Positions 1-6,038 of a stretch of DNA of 7,279 nucleotides are shown here, piece after piece. Under the pieces are notes generated by a model. The model did no database searches, was not told the origin of the DNA, and saw nothing but the letters and a program-made list of their open reading frames with translations. The first letter of the stretch is position 1. Each line of letters opens with the position of its first letter. This DNA comes from Enterobacteriaceae bacterium (GTDB taxonomy: Bacteria; Pseudomonadota; Gammaproteobacteria; Enterobacterales; Enterobacteriaceae). The DNA lies in the NCBI GenBank assembly GCA_022712475.1, contig JALAGK010000043.1, positions 1-7,279 on the forward strand, read 5' to 3'. A program made the position numbers and the translations under genes.

Positions 1-1
1 C

Positions 2-1096
2 TGGTATGCCGAGCACGGGCCAGCCATGCTCATGAGTGAACCTACGCAGGTTGAAAATCAACAAGCGACGATTGAGTATCGCCCGCTTGGCCCGGTGCTG
101 GCGGTGATGCCATGGAATTTCCCGCTGTGGCAGGTGTTGCGTGGTGCTGTGCCAATTTTACTTGCCGGTAACAGTTATCTGCTTAAGCATGCGCCATCTG
201 TGATGGGCTGTGCGTGGTTGATTGATGAACTATTTCGCGATGCGGGCTTCCCGCAAGGGGCTTTCACGGTGGTGAACGCTACGCCAGATGGCGTGAGTCA
301 GATGATTCGTGATGTGCGCATTGCAGGCGTGACCGTCACCGGTAGCGTGCGTGCCGGTGCGGCAATCGGCGCCCAGGCCGGGGCGGCCCTGAAGAAGTGT
401 GTGCTGGAGCTGGGGGGGAGCGATCCGTTTATTGTACTTAATGACGCCAATCTGGACGAGGCGGTAAACGCTGCCGTGATGGGGCGCTATCAAAATACCG
501 GGCAGGTTTGTGCTGCGGCCAAGCGCTTTATTATTGAAGAGGGTATTGCAGAAGCGTTTACTGAGAAATTTGTCGCGGCCGTGCAGGCGCTGTCCGTTGG
601 TTCACCCAGTGAAGAGCACAATTACATTGGACCAATGGCGCGTTTTGATTTACGCGATGAACTACACCAGCAGGTCCAGGACTCACTGGCACAGGGTGCC
701 AGACTTTTGCTGGGCGGCGAAAAACTCGCTGGTGCGGGTAACTATTATGCCCCCACGGTGCTCGGTAACGTCACGCGTGATATGACTGCGTTTCGTGAGG
801 AGCTGTTTGGGCCGGTTGCCAGTATCACGGTAGCGCAGGATGCCGAGCACGCATTAGCCCTTGCTAATGACAGTGAGTTTGGTTTGTCAGCCACGCTCTT
901 TAGCGCCAACAGTGCGCTTGCACAGGACATGGCTGAACGTCTTGAGTGTGGCGGGGTATTTATCAACGGTTATAGCGCCAGTGATCCACGTGTGGCATTT
1001 GGGGGCGTGAAGAAAAGCGGTTTTGGACGTGAATTGTCGCACTTTGGACTACATGAGTTCTGCAATGTGCAGACGGTGTGGAAAGACAGGCGTTAA
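2..1096 (+). CDS. sad: Succinate semialdehyde dehydrogenase, 5' end outside the window
   Basis: NAD(P)-dependent aldehyde dehydrogenase, the Sad/YneI type that oxidises succinate semialdehyde to succinate in the cytoplasm during GABA and putrescine breakdown. The frame is open from base 2, so the ATG at base 26 (MLMSEP) is internal; 364 residues are visible and roughly 100 N-terminal ones are missing compared with about 462 in E. coli as I recall it. Seen in order: MPWNFPLW with the oxyanion-hole Asn, the KHAP cofactor motif, VTGS of the nucleotide-binding fold, LELGG with the general-base Glu (codon 407-409), GQVC with the catalytic Cys (codon 509-511), REELFGPV, and a C-terminal GVKKSGFGREL motif. 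The C-terminus (FCNVQTVWKDRR) ends like E. coli Sad. glsB follows 69 bases downstream on the same strand, an order shared with E. coli, so co-transcription is likely but a hairpin lies between them. No active-site residue in the visible part is missing. Confidence 0.96.
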   Translation, partial: WYAEHGPAMLMSEPTQVENQQATIEYRPLGPVLAVMPWNFPLWQVLRGAVPILLAGNSYLLKHAPSVMGCAWLIDELFRDAGFPQGAFTVVNATPDGVSQMIRDVRIAGVTVTGSVRAGAAIGAQAGAALKKCVLELGGSDPFIVLNDANLDEAVNAAVMGRYQNTGQVCAAAKRFIIEEGIAEAFTEKFVAAVQALSVGSPSEEHNYIGPMARFDLRDELHQQVQDSLAQGARLLLGGEKLAGAGNYYAPTVLGNVTRDMTAFREELFGPVASITVAQDAEHALALANDSEFGLSATLFSANSALAQDMAERLECGGVFINGYSASDPRVAFGGVKKSGFGRELSHFGLHEFCNVQTVWKDRR

Positions 1097-1114
1097 GGTT
1101 ACCTGGCGATAGCA

Positions 1115-1138
1115 GGGCGCAGGGAGTATACTGCGCCC
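1115..1138 (+). terminator. Hairpin between sad and glsB, weak terminator or attenuator
   Basis: GGGCGCAG (1115-1122) and CTGCGCCC (1131-1138) form a perfect 8-bp GC-rich stem with an 8-base loop. Five T residues follow at 1143-1147 after the spacer CCCGA... (1139-1142), so the T run is offset by four bases from the stem. This is weaker than a standard intrinsic terminator and may only reduce transcription from sad into glsB. Confidence 0.4.
1127..1132 (+). promoter_or_regulatory. Possible -10 box for glsB inside the hairpin loop
   Basis: TATACT matches the sigma-70 -10 consensus at five of six bases and lies 33 bases before the glsB start. At a 17-base spacing the -35 position (1104-1109, TGGCGA) matches only three of six bases and there is no TGn extension, so this is a weak candidate for a private glsB promoter. 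Confidence 0.22.
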
Positions 1139-1165
1139 CCGATTTTTGCTGTCCGGAGTTTTCTT

Positions 1166-2092
1166 GTGCCTGTGCCATTAAACAATCAATTACTGGAAGA
1201 CATTCTGGCGCAGGTGCGCCCGCTGATTGGTCAGGGCAAGGTCGCCAGCTATATTCCAGCACTGGCGGATGTCCCCGCCAGACGCCTGGGAATTGCGGTC
1301 TGTACCGTTGAGGGCGAGTGTTACTACGCTGGAGATGCCAGTGAGCGTTTCTCCATTCAGTCCATCTCAAAAGTTTTGAGCCTGGTGCTGGCGATGGGGC
1401 TTTATGATGAACAGGAAATCTGGCAGCGAGTGGGTAAAGATCCCTCCGGCCAGCCGTTTAACTCGCTGGTACAGCTGGAGCTTGAACGGGGTAAGCCGCG
1501 TAACCCGTTTATCAACGCTGGTGCGCTGGTGGTATGCGATATGTTACAAAGCCGCCTGAGTGCGCCGCGTCAGCGTATGCTGGAAGTGGTGCGCACACTC
1601 AGTGGCCGTCCGGATCTGGTTTACGATGCCGCCATTGCGCGCTCTGAATTCGAACACTCTGCCCGCAACGCGGCCATCGCCTGGCTGATGAAGTCATTTG
1701 GTAATTTCGAAAATGATGTCACGGCAGTGCTGCAAAACTATTTTCATTACTGTGCGCTTAAAATGAACTGTATTGAACTGGCGCAGACATTCCTGTTTCT
1801 CGCCTGCCAGGGTTGCTCCCCGGGTGCTACTACGCCTGTGATTACCCCGCTCCAGACGCGTCAGGTCAATGCACTGATGGCAACCAGCGGTATGTATGAA
1901 AGTTCCGGGGAGTTTGCATGGCGTGTGGGCATGCCGGGTAAGTCTGGTGTAGGCGGGGGCATTATTGCCGTTGTGCCTCATGAGATGTCCATTGCAGTCT
2001 GGAGCCCGGAGCTGGATGCGGCGGGGAACTCACTTGCGGGTATTGCTGCACTTGAACGTCTGGCCGATAAAATAGGCCGCTCCATTTTCTGA
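1166..2092 (+). CDS. glsB: Glutaminase GlsB
   Basis: Hydrolyses L-glutamine to L-glutamate and ammonia in the cytoplasm; a serine-dependent glutaminase of the beta-lactamase-like fold. At 308 residues it has the length of E. coli GlsB/YneH. The SxxK dyad is present as Ser66 and Lys69 in RFSIQSISK. The residues I remember as substrate contacts in this family are all in register: Asn117 (FINAGA), Glu161 and Asn168 (SEFEHSARN), Tyr192, Tyr244 (SGMY) and Val262 (KSGVGGG). The GTG start at 1166 is chosen because CGGAG (1154-1158) lies 7 bases upstream; a second in-frame GTG at 1172 would be 13 bases away. It sits downstream of sad as in E. coli. The stop codon at 2090-2092 touches the stop codon of a convergent small ORF with no base between and no evident terminator. 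Glutaminase activity is known to support acid resistance through released ammonia, but that is mainly the role of the paralogue GlsA. Confidence 0.97.
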   Translation: MPVPLNNQLLEDILAQVRPLIGQGKVASYIPALADVPARRLGIAVCTVEGECYYAGDASERFSIQSISKVLSLVLAMGLYDEQEIWQRVGKDPSGQPFNSLVQLELERGKPRNPFINAGALVVCDMLQSRLSAPRQRMLEVVRTLSGRPDLVYDAAIARSEFEHSARNAAIAWLMKSFGNFENDVTAVLQNYFHYCALKMNCIELAQTFLFLACQGCSPGATTPVITPLQTRQVNALMATSGMYESSGEFAWRVGMPGKSGVGGGIIAVVPHEMSIAVWSPELDAAGNSLAGIAALERLADKIGRSIF

Positions 2093-2209
2093 TTATGTAC
2101 CTGCACTGAGTGCAATAAAGAGTAGCAGGCAGACGCTGCTGAATGCCGCGCTTACAACGCCCATAATCGTGCCAATAAGTATCAGTTCCTGAATCCGTTT
2201 CTGTCGCAT
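2093..2209 (-). CDS. Small one-helix membrane protein, 38 residues, unrecognised
   Basis: An ATG at 2209 on the minus strand opens 38 codons ending in TAA at 2095-2093. A perfect AGGAGG (2225-2220 on that strand) lies 10 bases before the start. The N-terminus MRQKRIQE is basic and polar, then residues about 9-35 form one unbroken hydrophobic stretch (LILIGTIMGVVSAAF, then SSVCLLLFIALSA), with a short AGT tail. The charge pattern predicts the N-terminus inside the cytoplasm and a single inner-membrane helix. It is convergent with glsB, stop against stop, and divergent from yneG with 95 bases between the starts. I do not recognise it as any named small protein such as MgtS, YoaJ, YoaK or TisB. 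The case for translation is the ribosome binding site plus the sharp membrane-helix profile; no function is claimed. It is too short for usual gene callers, so it may be unannotated. Confidence 0.6.
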   Translation of the reverse strand: MRQKRIQELILIGTIMGVVSAAFSSVCLLLFIALSAGT

Positions 2210-2219
2210 GACCGCTCTG

Positions 2220-2225
2220 CCTCCT
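2220..2225 (-). promoter_or_regulatory. Shine-Dalgarno site of the 38-residue ORF
   Basis: CCTCCT on the plus strand reads AGGAGG on the minus strand, a full anti-16S match, 10 bases before the ATG at 2209. It is the main support for translation of this unlisted small gene. Confidence 0.6.
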
Positions 2226-2292
2226 GTGATACTACGCACTGTATGCCCGTGCGGTTAAACGGCAGTTCAATCGCCTGTCAGGGTTATGTCCA

Positions 2293-2300
2293 AAGGAGGA
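2293..2300 (+). promoter_or_regulatory. Strong Shine-Dalgarno site of yneG
   Basis: AAGGAGGA lies 4 bases before the ATG at 2305. It fixes the yneG start and makes the longer overlapping frame that begins at 2243 unlikely to be used. Confidence 0.75.
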
Positions 2301-2304
2301 GAAC

Positions 2305-2676
2305 ATGTGTAATACAGACGCGGTTTTTTCTCGTCTTGAGCGTTCGGCATTTCGCCGCCGTTTCCGGCTGGGCGATAAGGAACGTTGTTATTGTCTTGAG
2401 AAGGGCGCTGACGTCATTGAACGTCATGCAATCGACTTTATTGCGAACAGACTTGCGCCCGCACATCCACAAAACGATGGCAAACAAACGCCTATGCGCG
2501 GTCATCCCGTGTTTATTGCCCAGCATGCGACGGCGACCTGCTGTCGCGGTTGCCTTGCAAAATGGCACGGTATTGCGTCAGGAACGCTACTTAGTGAGTC
2601 GCAACAGCGCTACGTATTGGCGGTTATCTGGCGTTGGTTACTGACCCAGATGAATCCGCTACCTCCCGGCGCGTAA
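2305..2676 (+). CDS. yneG: DUF4186 family protein, YneG-like
   Basis: A 123-residue cytoplasmic protein of the DUF4186 family, with no signal peptide or membrane segment; its function is unknown. The family signature is clear: RFRLGDKERCYC near residues 19-30, a helix with RHAIDFIANRLAPA (40-53), NDGKQTPMRGHPVF (57-70), then IAQHATATCC and RGCLAKWHGI (71-90), and a tryptophan-rich C-terminal helix (VIWRWLL). His67, His74, Cys79, Cys80, Cys83 and His88 are clustered in a way that suggests metal binding, which is an inference. It matches E. coli YneG as I remember it, slightly longer, and it occupies the same place downstream of sad and glsB. Here a small minus-strand ORF is inserted between glsB and yneG, so yneG probably has its own promoter in 2210-2292, though I cannot point to convincing boxes. 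The diguanylate cyclase gene starts 40 bases after its stop. Confidence 0.9.
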   Translation: MCNTDAVFSRLERSAFRRRFRLGDKERCYCLEKGADVIERHAIDFIANRLAPAHPQNDGKQTPMRGHPVFIAQHATATCCRGCLAKWHGIASGTLLSESQQRYVLAVIWRWLLTQMNPLPPGA

Positions 2677-2716
2677 TACGTTATGCTTACAGCAGAACAC
2701 TGCAACAGGTACGCGT

Positions 2717-3688
2717 ATGAAAGCTCCAGAAATACCGGATAACGAGCCGGCCCGCCTGCGCTCTCTCCATGCCAGCGGACTCGTTGGTTCAGCACCCTCC
2801 GAACGTTTTGATCGCATCACCCGGTTGGCTCGCCACCTTTTTGGCACGCAATATGTCATATTGAGTCTGGTGGATGCGAATGACCTCTGGCTACAGTCTT
2901 GTGTGGGCTGGGAGCAGGGTAAAGTGTCGCGTGAAACCTCTTTTTGCGCTCATGCAATTCTCGAGCTTTCACCTATGGTGGTGGAAGATGCGCTCAAAGA
3001 CGTGCGTTTTTTTGATAATCCCCTGGTGACCGGCCCGCCATATTTGCGTTTTTATGCCGGCTGTCCGGTGCGAAGCCCGGATGGTTACGCGATAGGTTCA
3101 CTCTGTCTGGTGGACGATAAACCGCATGCGCTCACACCCGCACAAATAAGTATTCTTCAGGACCTGGCGGCCATCGTCGAAGATGAGTTTTCGGTGTTGA
3201 ATAACACAATTCGCGATGAACTGACCGGGCTTTCTAATCGCCGTGGTTTCACCATGTTAGGTAACTATGCTCTTCTCAGTGGTAAGCGGCGCGGTGAGCC
3301 GTTGAGCCTGGGCTATATCGATCTCGATTACTTCAAAGAAATTAACGACACCTGGGGACACCGTGCGGGTGACCGGGCGCTGGTGGCGATGGCGCAGTTG
3401 ATGAAGCAGAGTTTTCGCGATGCGGATGTTATCTCACGGCAGGGAGGCGATGAGTTCAGCGTGTTGTTTATCGACAGCGATACTGACGGTGCCTGGATTG
3501 CGATGCAGTCGTTGCAGGATAAAGTGGAGGAATATAATCGTACTGCGGGCAATGCGTGGCAGCTACAGTTCTCCTGGGGTGTGGAAGAGTACAACCCCGA
3601 CCACCATGAAACACTGGATGCGCTCATTGATGCTGCCGATCGTGGCATGTATCACATGAAAAAAGCACGCCATGTTGCGCGCTCATAA
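2717..3688 (+). CDS. GAF-GGDEF diguanylate cyclase
   Basis: Predicted soluble enzyme making cyclic di-GMP from two GTP. Residues about 28-160 form a GAF sensor domain of the type with SFCAHAI (75-81), VVEDALKDVRFFDNPLV (88-104), PYLRFYAG (108-115) and GSLCLVDD (127-134). The GGDEF domain follows from about 167: DELTGLSNRRGF (167-178), YIDLDYFKEINDTWGHRAGD (200-219), and an intact GGDEF at 243-247. RDAD at 234-237 lies exactly five residues before GGDEF and fits the RxxD inhibitory I-site, so product inhibition is likely. There is no membrane segment, so the signal is probably cytoplasmic. At 323 residues it is complete. The ribosome binding site is poor (AGG at 2707-2709), and the 40-base gap after yneG allows co-transcription. 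E. coli has the membrane-bound DGC YneF (DgcF) at this position; this one has a different N-terminal domain and is a positional match only. The ligand of the GAF domain is not known. Confidence 0.93.
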   Translation: MKAPEIPDNEPARLRSLHASGLVGSAPSERFDRITRLARHLFGTQYVILSLVDANDLWLQSCVGWEQGKVSRETSFCAHAILELSPMVVEDALKDVRFFDNPLVTGPPYLRFYAGCPVRSPDGYAIGSLCLVDDKPHALTPAQISILQDLAAIVEDEFSVLNNTIRDELTGLSNRRGFTMLGNYALLSGKRRGEPLSLGYIDLDYFKEINDTWGHRAGDRALVAMAQLMKQSFRDADVISRQGGDEFSVLFIDSDTDGAWIAMQSLQDKVEEYNRTAGNAWQLQFSWGVEEYNPDHHETLDALIDAADRGMYHMKKARHVARS

Positions 3689-3763
3689 TTTTTTCCTCTG
3701 ACGGCACCCTATGCGGTTTAGCGTACTATCCTGGAGTTAACGTCGTCATTTACTGGAAGAAAT

Positions 3764-4300
3764 ATGGCATTTACAGCAGAGATTGTAGACCTGAGTGCAT
3801 CGGGCGTCGTTGAGCAGAAAGAGGCGCTAAGTGCGCTATTGACAGCCTGCGTGGACGGCGGTGCATCAGTAGGTTTTATGCGACCGCTCTCGCGCCAGAA
3901 GGCGAGTGCGTTCTGGCACAACGTTGCCAGCAGTATTGAGCGTAAAGAGCGTCAGTTGCTGGTGGCGCAGGATGAGCAGGGTAGATTGCTTGGTGCGGTG
4001 CAACTCTTGTTGGACCTGCCGGAGAACCAGCCGCACCGGGCGGAGGTGGCAAAACTGCTGGTTCAGCCTGCGGTACGCCGCCTGGGTATTGCGCGTCAGT
4101 TGATGGATGCACTTGAGCGTGCTGCATGTCAGGCAGGGCGGCACGTTCTGGTGTTGGATACTGCGAGCGGCAGCGGTGCTGAGCTGTTTTATCAACGCAC
4201 CGGTTGGCAGAGTGTGGGCGAGGTGCCTGACTATGCGCTCATGCCGGATGGTACGCTGTGCGGGACACGGTTTTATTACAAAATTCTCATGCGCACATGA
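3764..4300 (+). CDS. GNAT family N-acetyltransferase
   Basis: Predicted cytoplasmic acetyl-CoA-dependent N-acetyltransferase, 178 residues, complete. The central strand QLLVAQDEQGRLLGAVQLLL (64-83) leads to motif A, AKLLVQPAVRRLGIARQLM (96-114), where Arg105, Arg106, Gly108 and Ala110 form the pyrophosphate-binding RRxGxA loop. The C-terminal motif B is LDTASGSGAELFYQRTGW (131-148), followed by a Y-rich end (RFYYKILM). The overall pattern resembles the group that includes tabtoxin-resistance-like acetyltransferases, but the substrate cannot be read from the sequence. The start at 3764 has GGAAGA (3755-3760) just upstream. It lies 75 bases after the cyclase gene, with six T residues directly after the cyclase stop but no clear hairpin, so separate transcription is possible. 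It is convergent with the EAL gene. Confidence 0.9.
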   Translation: MAFTAEIVDLSASGVVEQKEALSALLTACVDGGASVGFMRPLSRQKASAFWHNVASSIERKERQLLVAQDEQGRLLGAVQLLLDLPENQPHRAEVAKLLVQPAVRRLGIARQLMDALERAACQAGRHVLVLDTASGSGAELFYQRTGWQSVGEVPDYALMPDGTLCGTRFYYKILMRT

Positions 4301-4321
4301 CGCAGGAACATCTGCATACTG

Positions 4322-4339
4322 ACCCGGCTAATACCGGGT
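4322..4339. repeat. Hairpin between convergent GNAT and EAL genes
   Basis: ACCCGG (4322-4327) and CCGGGT (4334-4339) are perfect 6-bp arms around a 6-base loop. It sits in the 142-base convergent intergenic region and could end transcription from either side, but neither side has a clean T run, so a terminator role is only possible. Confidence 0.35.
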
Positions 4340-4394
4340 ATAGTAATGCATTAAATTAGTTACAACATGCTAATAATTCTCTGGCAATTTGCTA

Positions 4395-4406
4395 CGGCTT
4401 AAGCCG
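4395..4406. repeat. 12-bp perfect palindrome
   Basis: CGGCTTAAGCCG is its own reverse complement and lies 37 bases beyond the stop codon of the EAL gene. Without a loop it is a weak hairpin; it could be a protein-binding site or part of a bidirectional transcription end. No assignment is possible from sequence. Confidence 0.3.
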
Positions 4407-4442
4407 CGTGCATCGGGCGCTTATTATCACAGGACAGGGGAG

Positions 4443-5264
4443 TCAGAGATACTGCTCATTAAAACGCCTCTTCTCCAGTGGGCGGGAAAACAGGTATCCC
4501 TGCGCAATAGAAACCTGTTGCTGGCGCATAAAATCAACGTGCTCAATGGTTTCAATGCCCTCTGCAATGACTTTTTGGCCGTTGTCATGCGCGCGTGCAA
4601 TAATGGATTTTGCCTCATCACGGTTGGCTTTCATCAGTAGGGAGCGGTCAAGCTTGATGTAATTACTCAGCATAAATGCATTTTTTTCCTCCAACTCCTC
4701 ACAGCCGCAGATATCATCCCAGGCCAGACTGAAACCATACTGGCGCAAGTGGGAGAGATTTTGAGCTGCGACGCAATTCCTCTCCTGGCAGGTTTCGGTA
4801 ATTTCAAGAATGAGATTATCAGGTTTGATGTTTCGACATTGTGCAAGGGAAATAACATCGTCGTAAAAATAAGCACATGCCAGTTGTTTGAGCGAAATAT
4901 TCAGGCTGTATATTTTATTTTGCTGTGTGTAGCGGAGCGAGTTTTCCATATAATCAAAAAATTGCCGCAGAATATGGTAACCGAGGCGGTACATTTCACA
5001 GGTGTTTTCTTCAACAGTTTGAATAAAAAAGAGCGGGGGAACCACAGTGTGTTGGTGAATGCCACGGGCTAAAATTTCTGCGCCAAGACAGCGAAATTCA
5101 TTCAGATCAAAAAAAGGTTGTAAATAAATATCCACGGGCAGCGGATGTTTATTGTCGCTAATGCACCGCAGAATATAATTAATGCTTTCTTGCATTATGT
5201 CCAGATTTCCGTAAGGGAGTCGGGCAGGGGATTTACTGATAGTACCGCCAGGTGATAGTAACAT
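4443..5264 (-). CDS. Stand-alone EAL domain protein, probable c-di-GMP phosphodiesterase
   Basis: Predicted to hydrolyse or bind cyclic di-GMP. With the ATG at 5264 the product has 273 residues, nearly all one EAL domain from about residue 28. The catalytic set looks complete: Gln49-Pro50, Glu63 in GAEILAR (the motif reads EIL, not EAL), Asn122 (SLNIS), Glu154 (LEITE), Asp183-Asp184, Lys204 (YIKLDRS), Glu235 (AEGIET) and Gln255 (AQGYLFSRP). Loop 6, normally DFGxGYSSL, is degenerate (DDICGCEELEE), which could lower activity or change it to a binding role. There is no sensor domain, GGDEF domain or membrane helix. The start is uncertain: TTG at 5267, ATG at 5264 with AGGG only 3 bases upstream, or ATG at 5195 (MQESINYIL), which would still keep the whole domain. 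GC content, about 47% in the blocks I counted, is lower than in the left part of the window. The gene is convergent with the GNAT gene. Confidence 0.9.
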   Translation of the reverse strand: MLLSPGGTISKSPARLPYGNLDIMQESINYILRCISDNKHPLPVDIYLQPFFDLNEFRCLGAEILARGIHQHTVVPPLFFIQTVEENTCEMYRLGYHILRQFFDYMENSLRYTQQNKIYSLNISLKQLACAYFYDDVISLAQCRNIKPDNLILEITETCQERNCVAAQNLSHLRQYGFSLAWDDICGCEELEEKNAFMLSNYIKLDRSLLMKANRDEAKSIIARAHDNGQKVIAEGIETIEHVDFMRQQQVSIAQGYLFSRPLEKRRFNEQYL

Positions 5265-5280
5265 CAACCCTGAATAATGT

Positions 5281-5297
5281 GCGGCAGTTTCCTGCGC
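5281..5297 (-). promoter_or_regulatory. Hairpin with GAAA loop in the leader of the EAL gene
   Basis: On the minus strand GCGCAG, GAAA and CTGCCGC form a six-pair stem with one bulged C and a GNRA-type tetraloop, ending 16 bases before the ATG at 5264. Such a leader hairpin could influence translation, but the stem is short and nothing else supports a role. Confidence 0.25.
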
Positions 5298-5335
5298 AAA
5301 AACGGTAAATCAGCGTTAATTGAAGAGTGCAGGTT

Positions 5336-5341
5336 ATTATA
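5336..5341 (-). promoter_or_regulatory. Possible -10 box for the EAL gene
   Basis: ATTATA on the plus strand reads TATAAT on the minus strand, a perfect sigma-70 -10 hexamer about 70 bases before the ATG at 5264. No TTGACA-like hexamer stands 16-18 bases further upstream and there is no TGn extension, so an activator would be required or the match is chance in AT-rich DNA. Confidence 0.25.
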
Positions 5342-5550
5342 AGCCGGTAACAAAATGCTCTATTTGTACCGAAGCCGCAGAGTATCCATTATGTCGACAC
5401 CATAATAACGTGCTGTTAGCTGAGCGGACCTTTACAGCACATCGTACAGTGGCGGATAATGCAGGGGTAGTATTAAGGATTTGCTTGCCGTCATTCGTAA
5501 TATCAGGTGTTTTCTGCCGCGTGTGACGAAGGTCTGTATATTATTTATTC

Positions 5551-5556
5551 AGGAGG
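5551..5556 (+). promoter_or_regulatory. Shine-Dalgarno site of the deoxyribosyltransferase gene
   Basis: AGGAGG with a 9-base spacer to the ATG at 5566. The perfect match suggests efficient translation and fixes the start. Confidence 0.7.
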
Positions 5557-5565
5557 AATACATTA

Positions 5566-6006
5566 ATGGTGAATATCTATCTTGCCAGCCCATTTTTTAG
5601 TGAAGAGCAAATCGACCGTGTGCAGCGCGTAGAGCAGGCACTGGATCGTAACAAAACGGTTGATACTTATTTTTCTCCGCGCAAGGCGGATCCGCAAGAC
5701 CTGGAAATCGGCAGTCTGCCATGGCGTGATTTTATCTTTAAAAATGATATCAAACACCTTGATGAAGCAACGATCGTTGTGGCTGTCGTGGATTACATTG
5801 ACGATCATGTTGACAGTGGTACCGCTTATGAAATTGGTTATGCGCATGCACATAAAAAGCCATTAATTATTATTCAGGAAAAGGGGCCAAAGTTGAATTT
5901 AATGATTTCCGAGAGCCTGACGTATTATATGAATAGTATCGATGAGCTGGCTGGCTACGACTTTACCAACCTTAAAAGTAATATCTTTATTGGCGATGTT
6001 TTTTGA
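5566..6006 (+). CDS. Nucleoside 2-deoxyribosyltransferase family protein
   Basis: A 146-residue cytoplasmic protein of the nucleoside 2-deoxyribosyltransferase (NDT, PF05014) family, whose classical members move 2-deoxyribose between nucleobases; relatives are nucleotide N-glycosidases. The active-site set known from lactobacillar NDT can be matched by eye: Tyr5 (IYLASPFF), Asp61 (KNDIKHL), Asp76 (VVDYIDD), the nucleophile Glu89 in DSGTAYEIGYA (83-93), and Asn111 in NLM. The C-terminus ends in an aromatic residue (GDVF), as the family often ends in Tyr next to the active site. I infer a working transferase or N-glycosidase; the base or nucleotide specificity is open. It has a strong ribosome binding site, a hairpin terminator right after the stop, and no co-directional neighbour within 300 bases, so it is probably monocistronic. 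GC content counted over 5581-6000 is about 43%, below the core genes to the left, which suggests acquisition by transfer. Confidence 0.88.
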   Translation: MVNIYLASPFFSEEQIDRVQRVEQALDRNKTVDTYFSPRKADPQDLEIGSLPWRDFIFKNDIKHLDEATIVVAVVDYIDDHVDSGTAYEIGYAHAHKKPLIIIQEKGPKLNLMISESLTYYMNSIDELAGYDFTNLKSNIFIGDVF

Positions 6007-6010
6007 TTTT

Positions 6011-6038
6011 TTAAATGGTCGCTTTGGCGACCATTTAA
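6011..6038 (+). terminator. Terminator hairpin after the deoxyribosyltransferase gene
   Basis: TTAAATGGTCGC (6011-6022) and GCGACCATTTAA (6027-6038) form a perfect 12-bp stem with a TTTG loop, beginning 5 bases after the stop codon. The tail ATTTAATGTTTC is T-rich but interrupted. On the minus strand the hairpin would be followed by A residues, so it acts, if at all, on plus-strand transcripts. Confidence 0.72.

Larger units (their letters stand above)
5277..5545. other. Divergent intergenic region between the EAL and deoxyribosyltransferase genes
   Basis: About 270 bases with no gene I can support. It must hold the promoters for both divergent genes. Seen here are the EAL leader hairpin, the minus-strand TATAAT, and AT-rich TATATTAT (5537-5544) near the start of the plus-strand gene, without a matching -35 box. 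A plus-strand frame from a TTG at 5320 has a CxxC pattern but no ribosome binding site and is not accepted. Confidence 0.5.

Noticed and set aside
26..1096. sad starting at the ATG at base 26
   Set aside because: The frame is open to the window edge and the upstream residues (WYAEHGPA) fit Sad, so the gene is simply cut by the window start.
2235..2253. CGCAC/GTGCG inverted repeat in the divergent region before yneG
   Set aside because: Only five base pairs with a 9-base spacer; such pairs are common by chance and no operator can be named.
2243..2644. 133-codon frame overlapping yneG
   Set aside because: It is the shadow of yneG in another frame; yneG has the family signature and the ribosome binding site.
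5320..5526. 68-codon plus-strand frame from a TTG with a CxxC and later CxHH pattern
   Set aside because: No ribosome binding site, a TTG start, and the frame beyond residue 30 has no domain-like order. It overlaps the presumed divergent promoter region.
5522..5537. CRP-like TGTGA half site upstream of the deoxyribosyltransferase gene
   Set aside because: Only the left half fits; the right half matches two of five bases.
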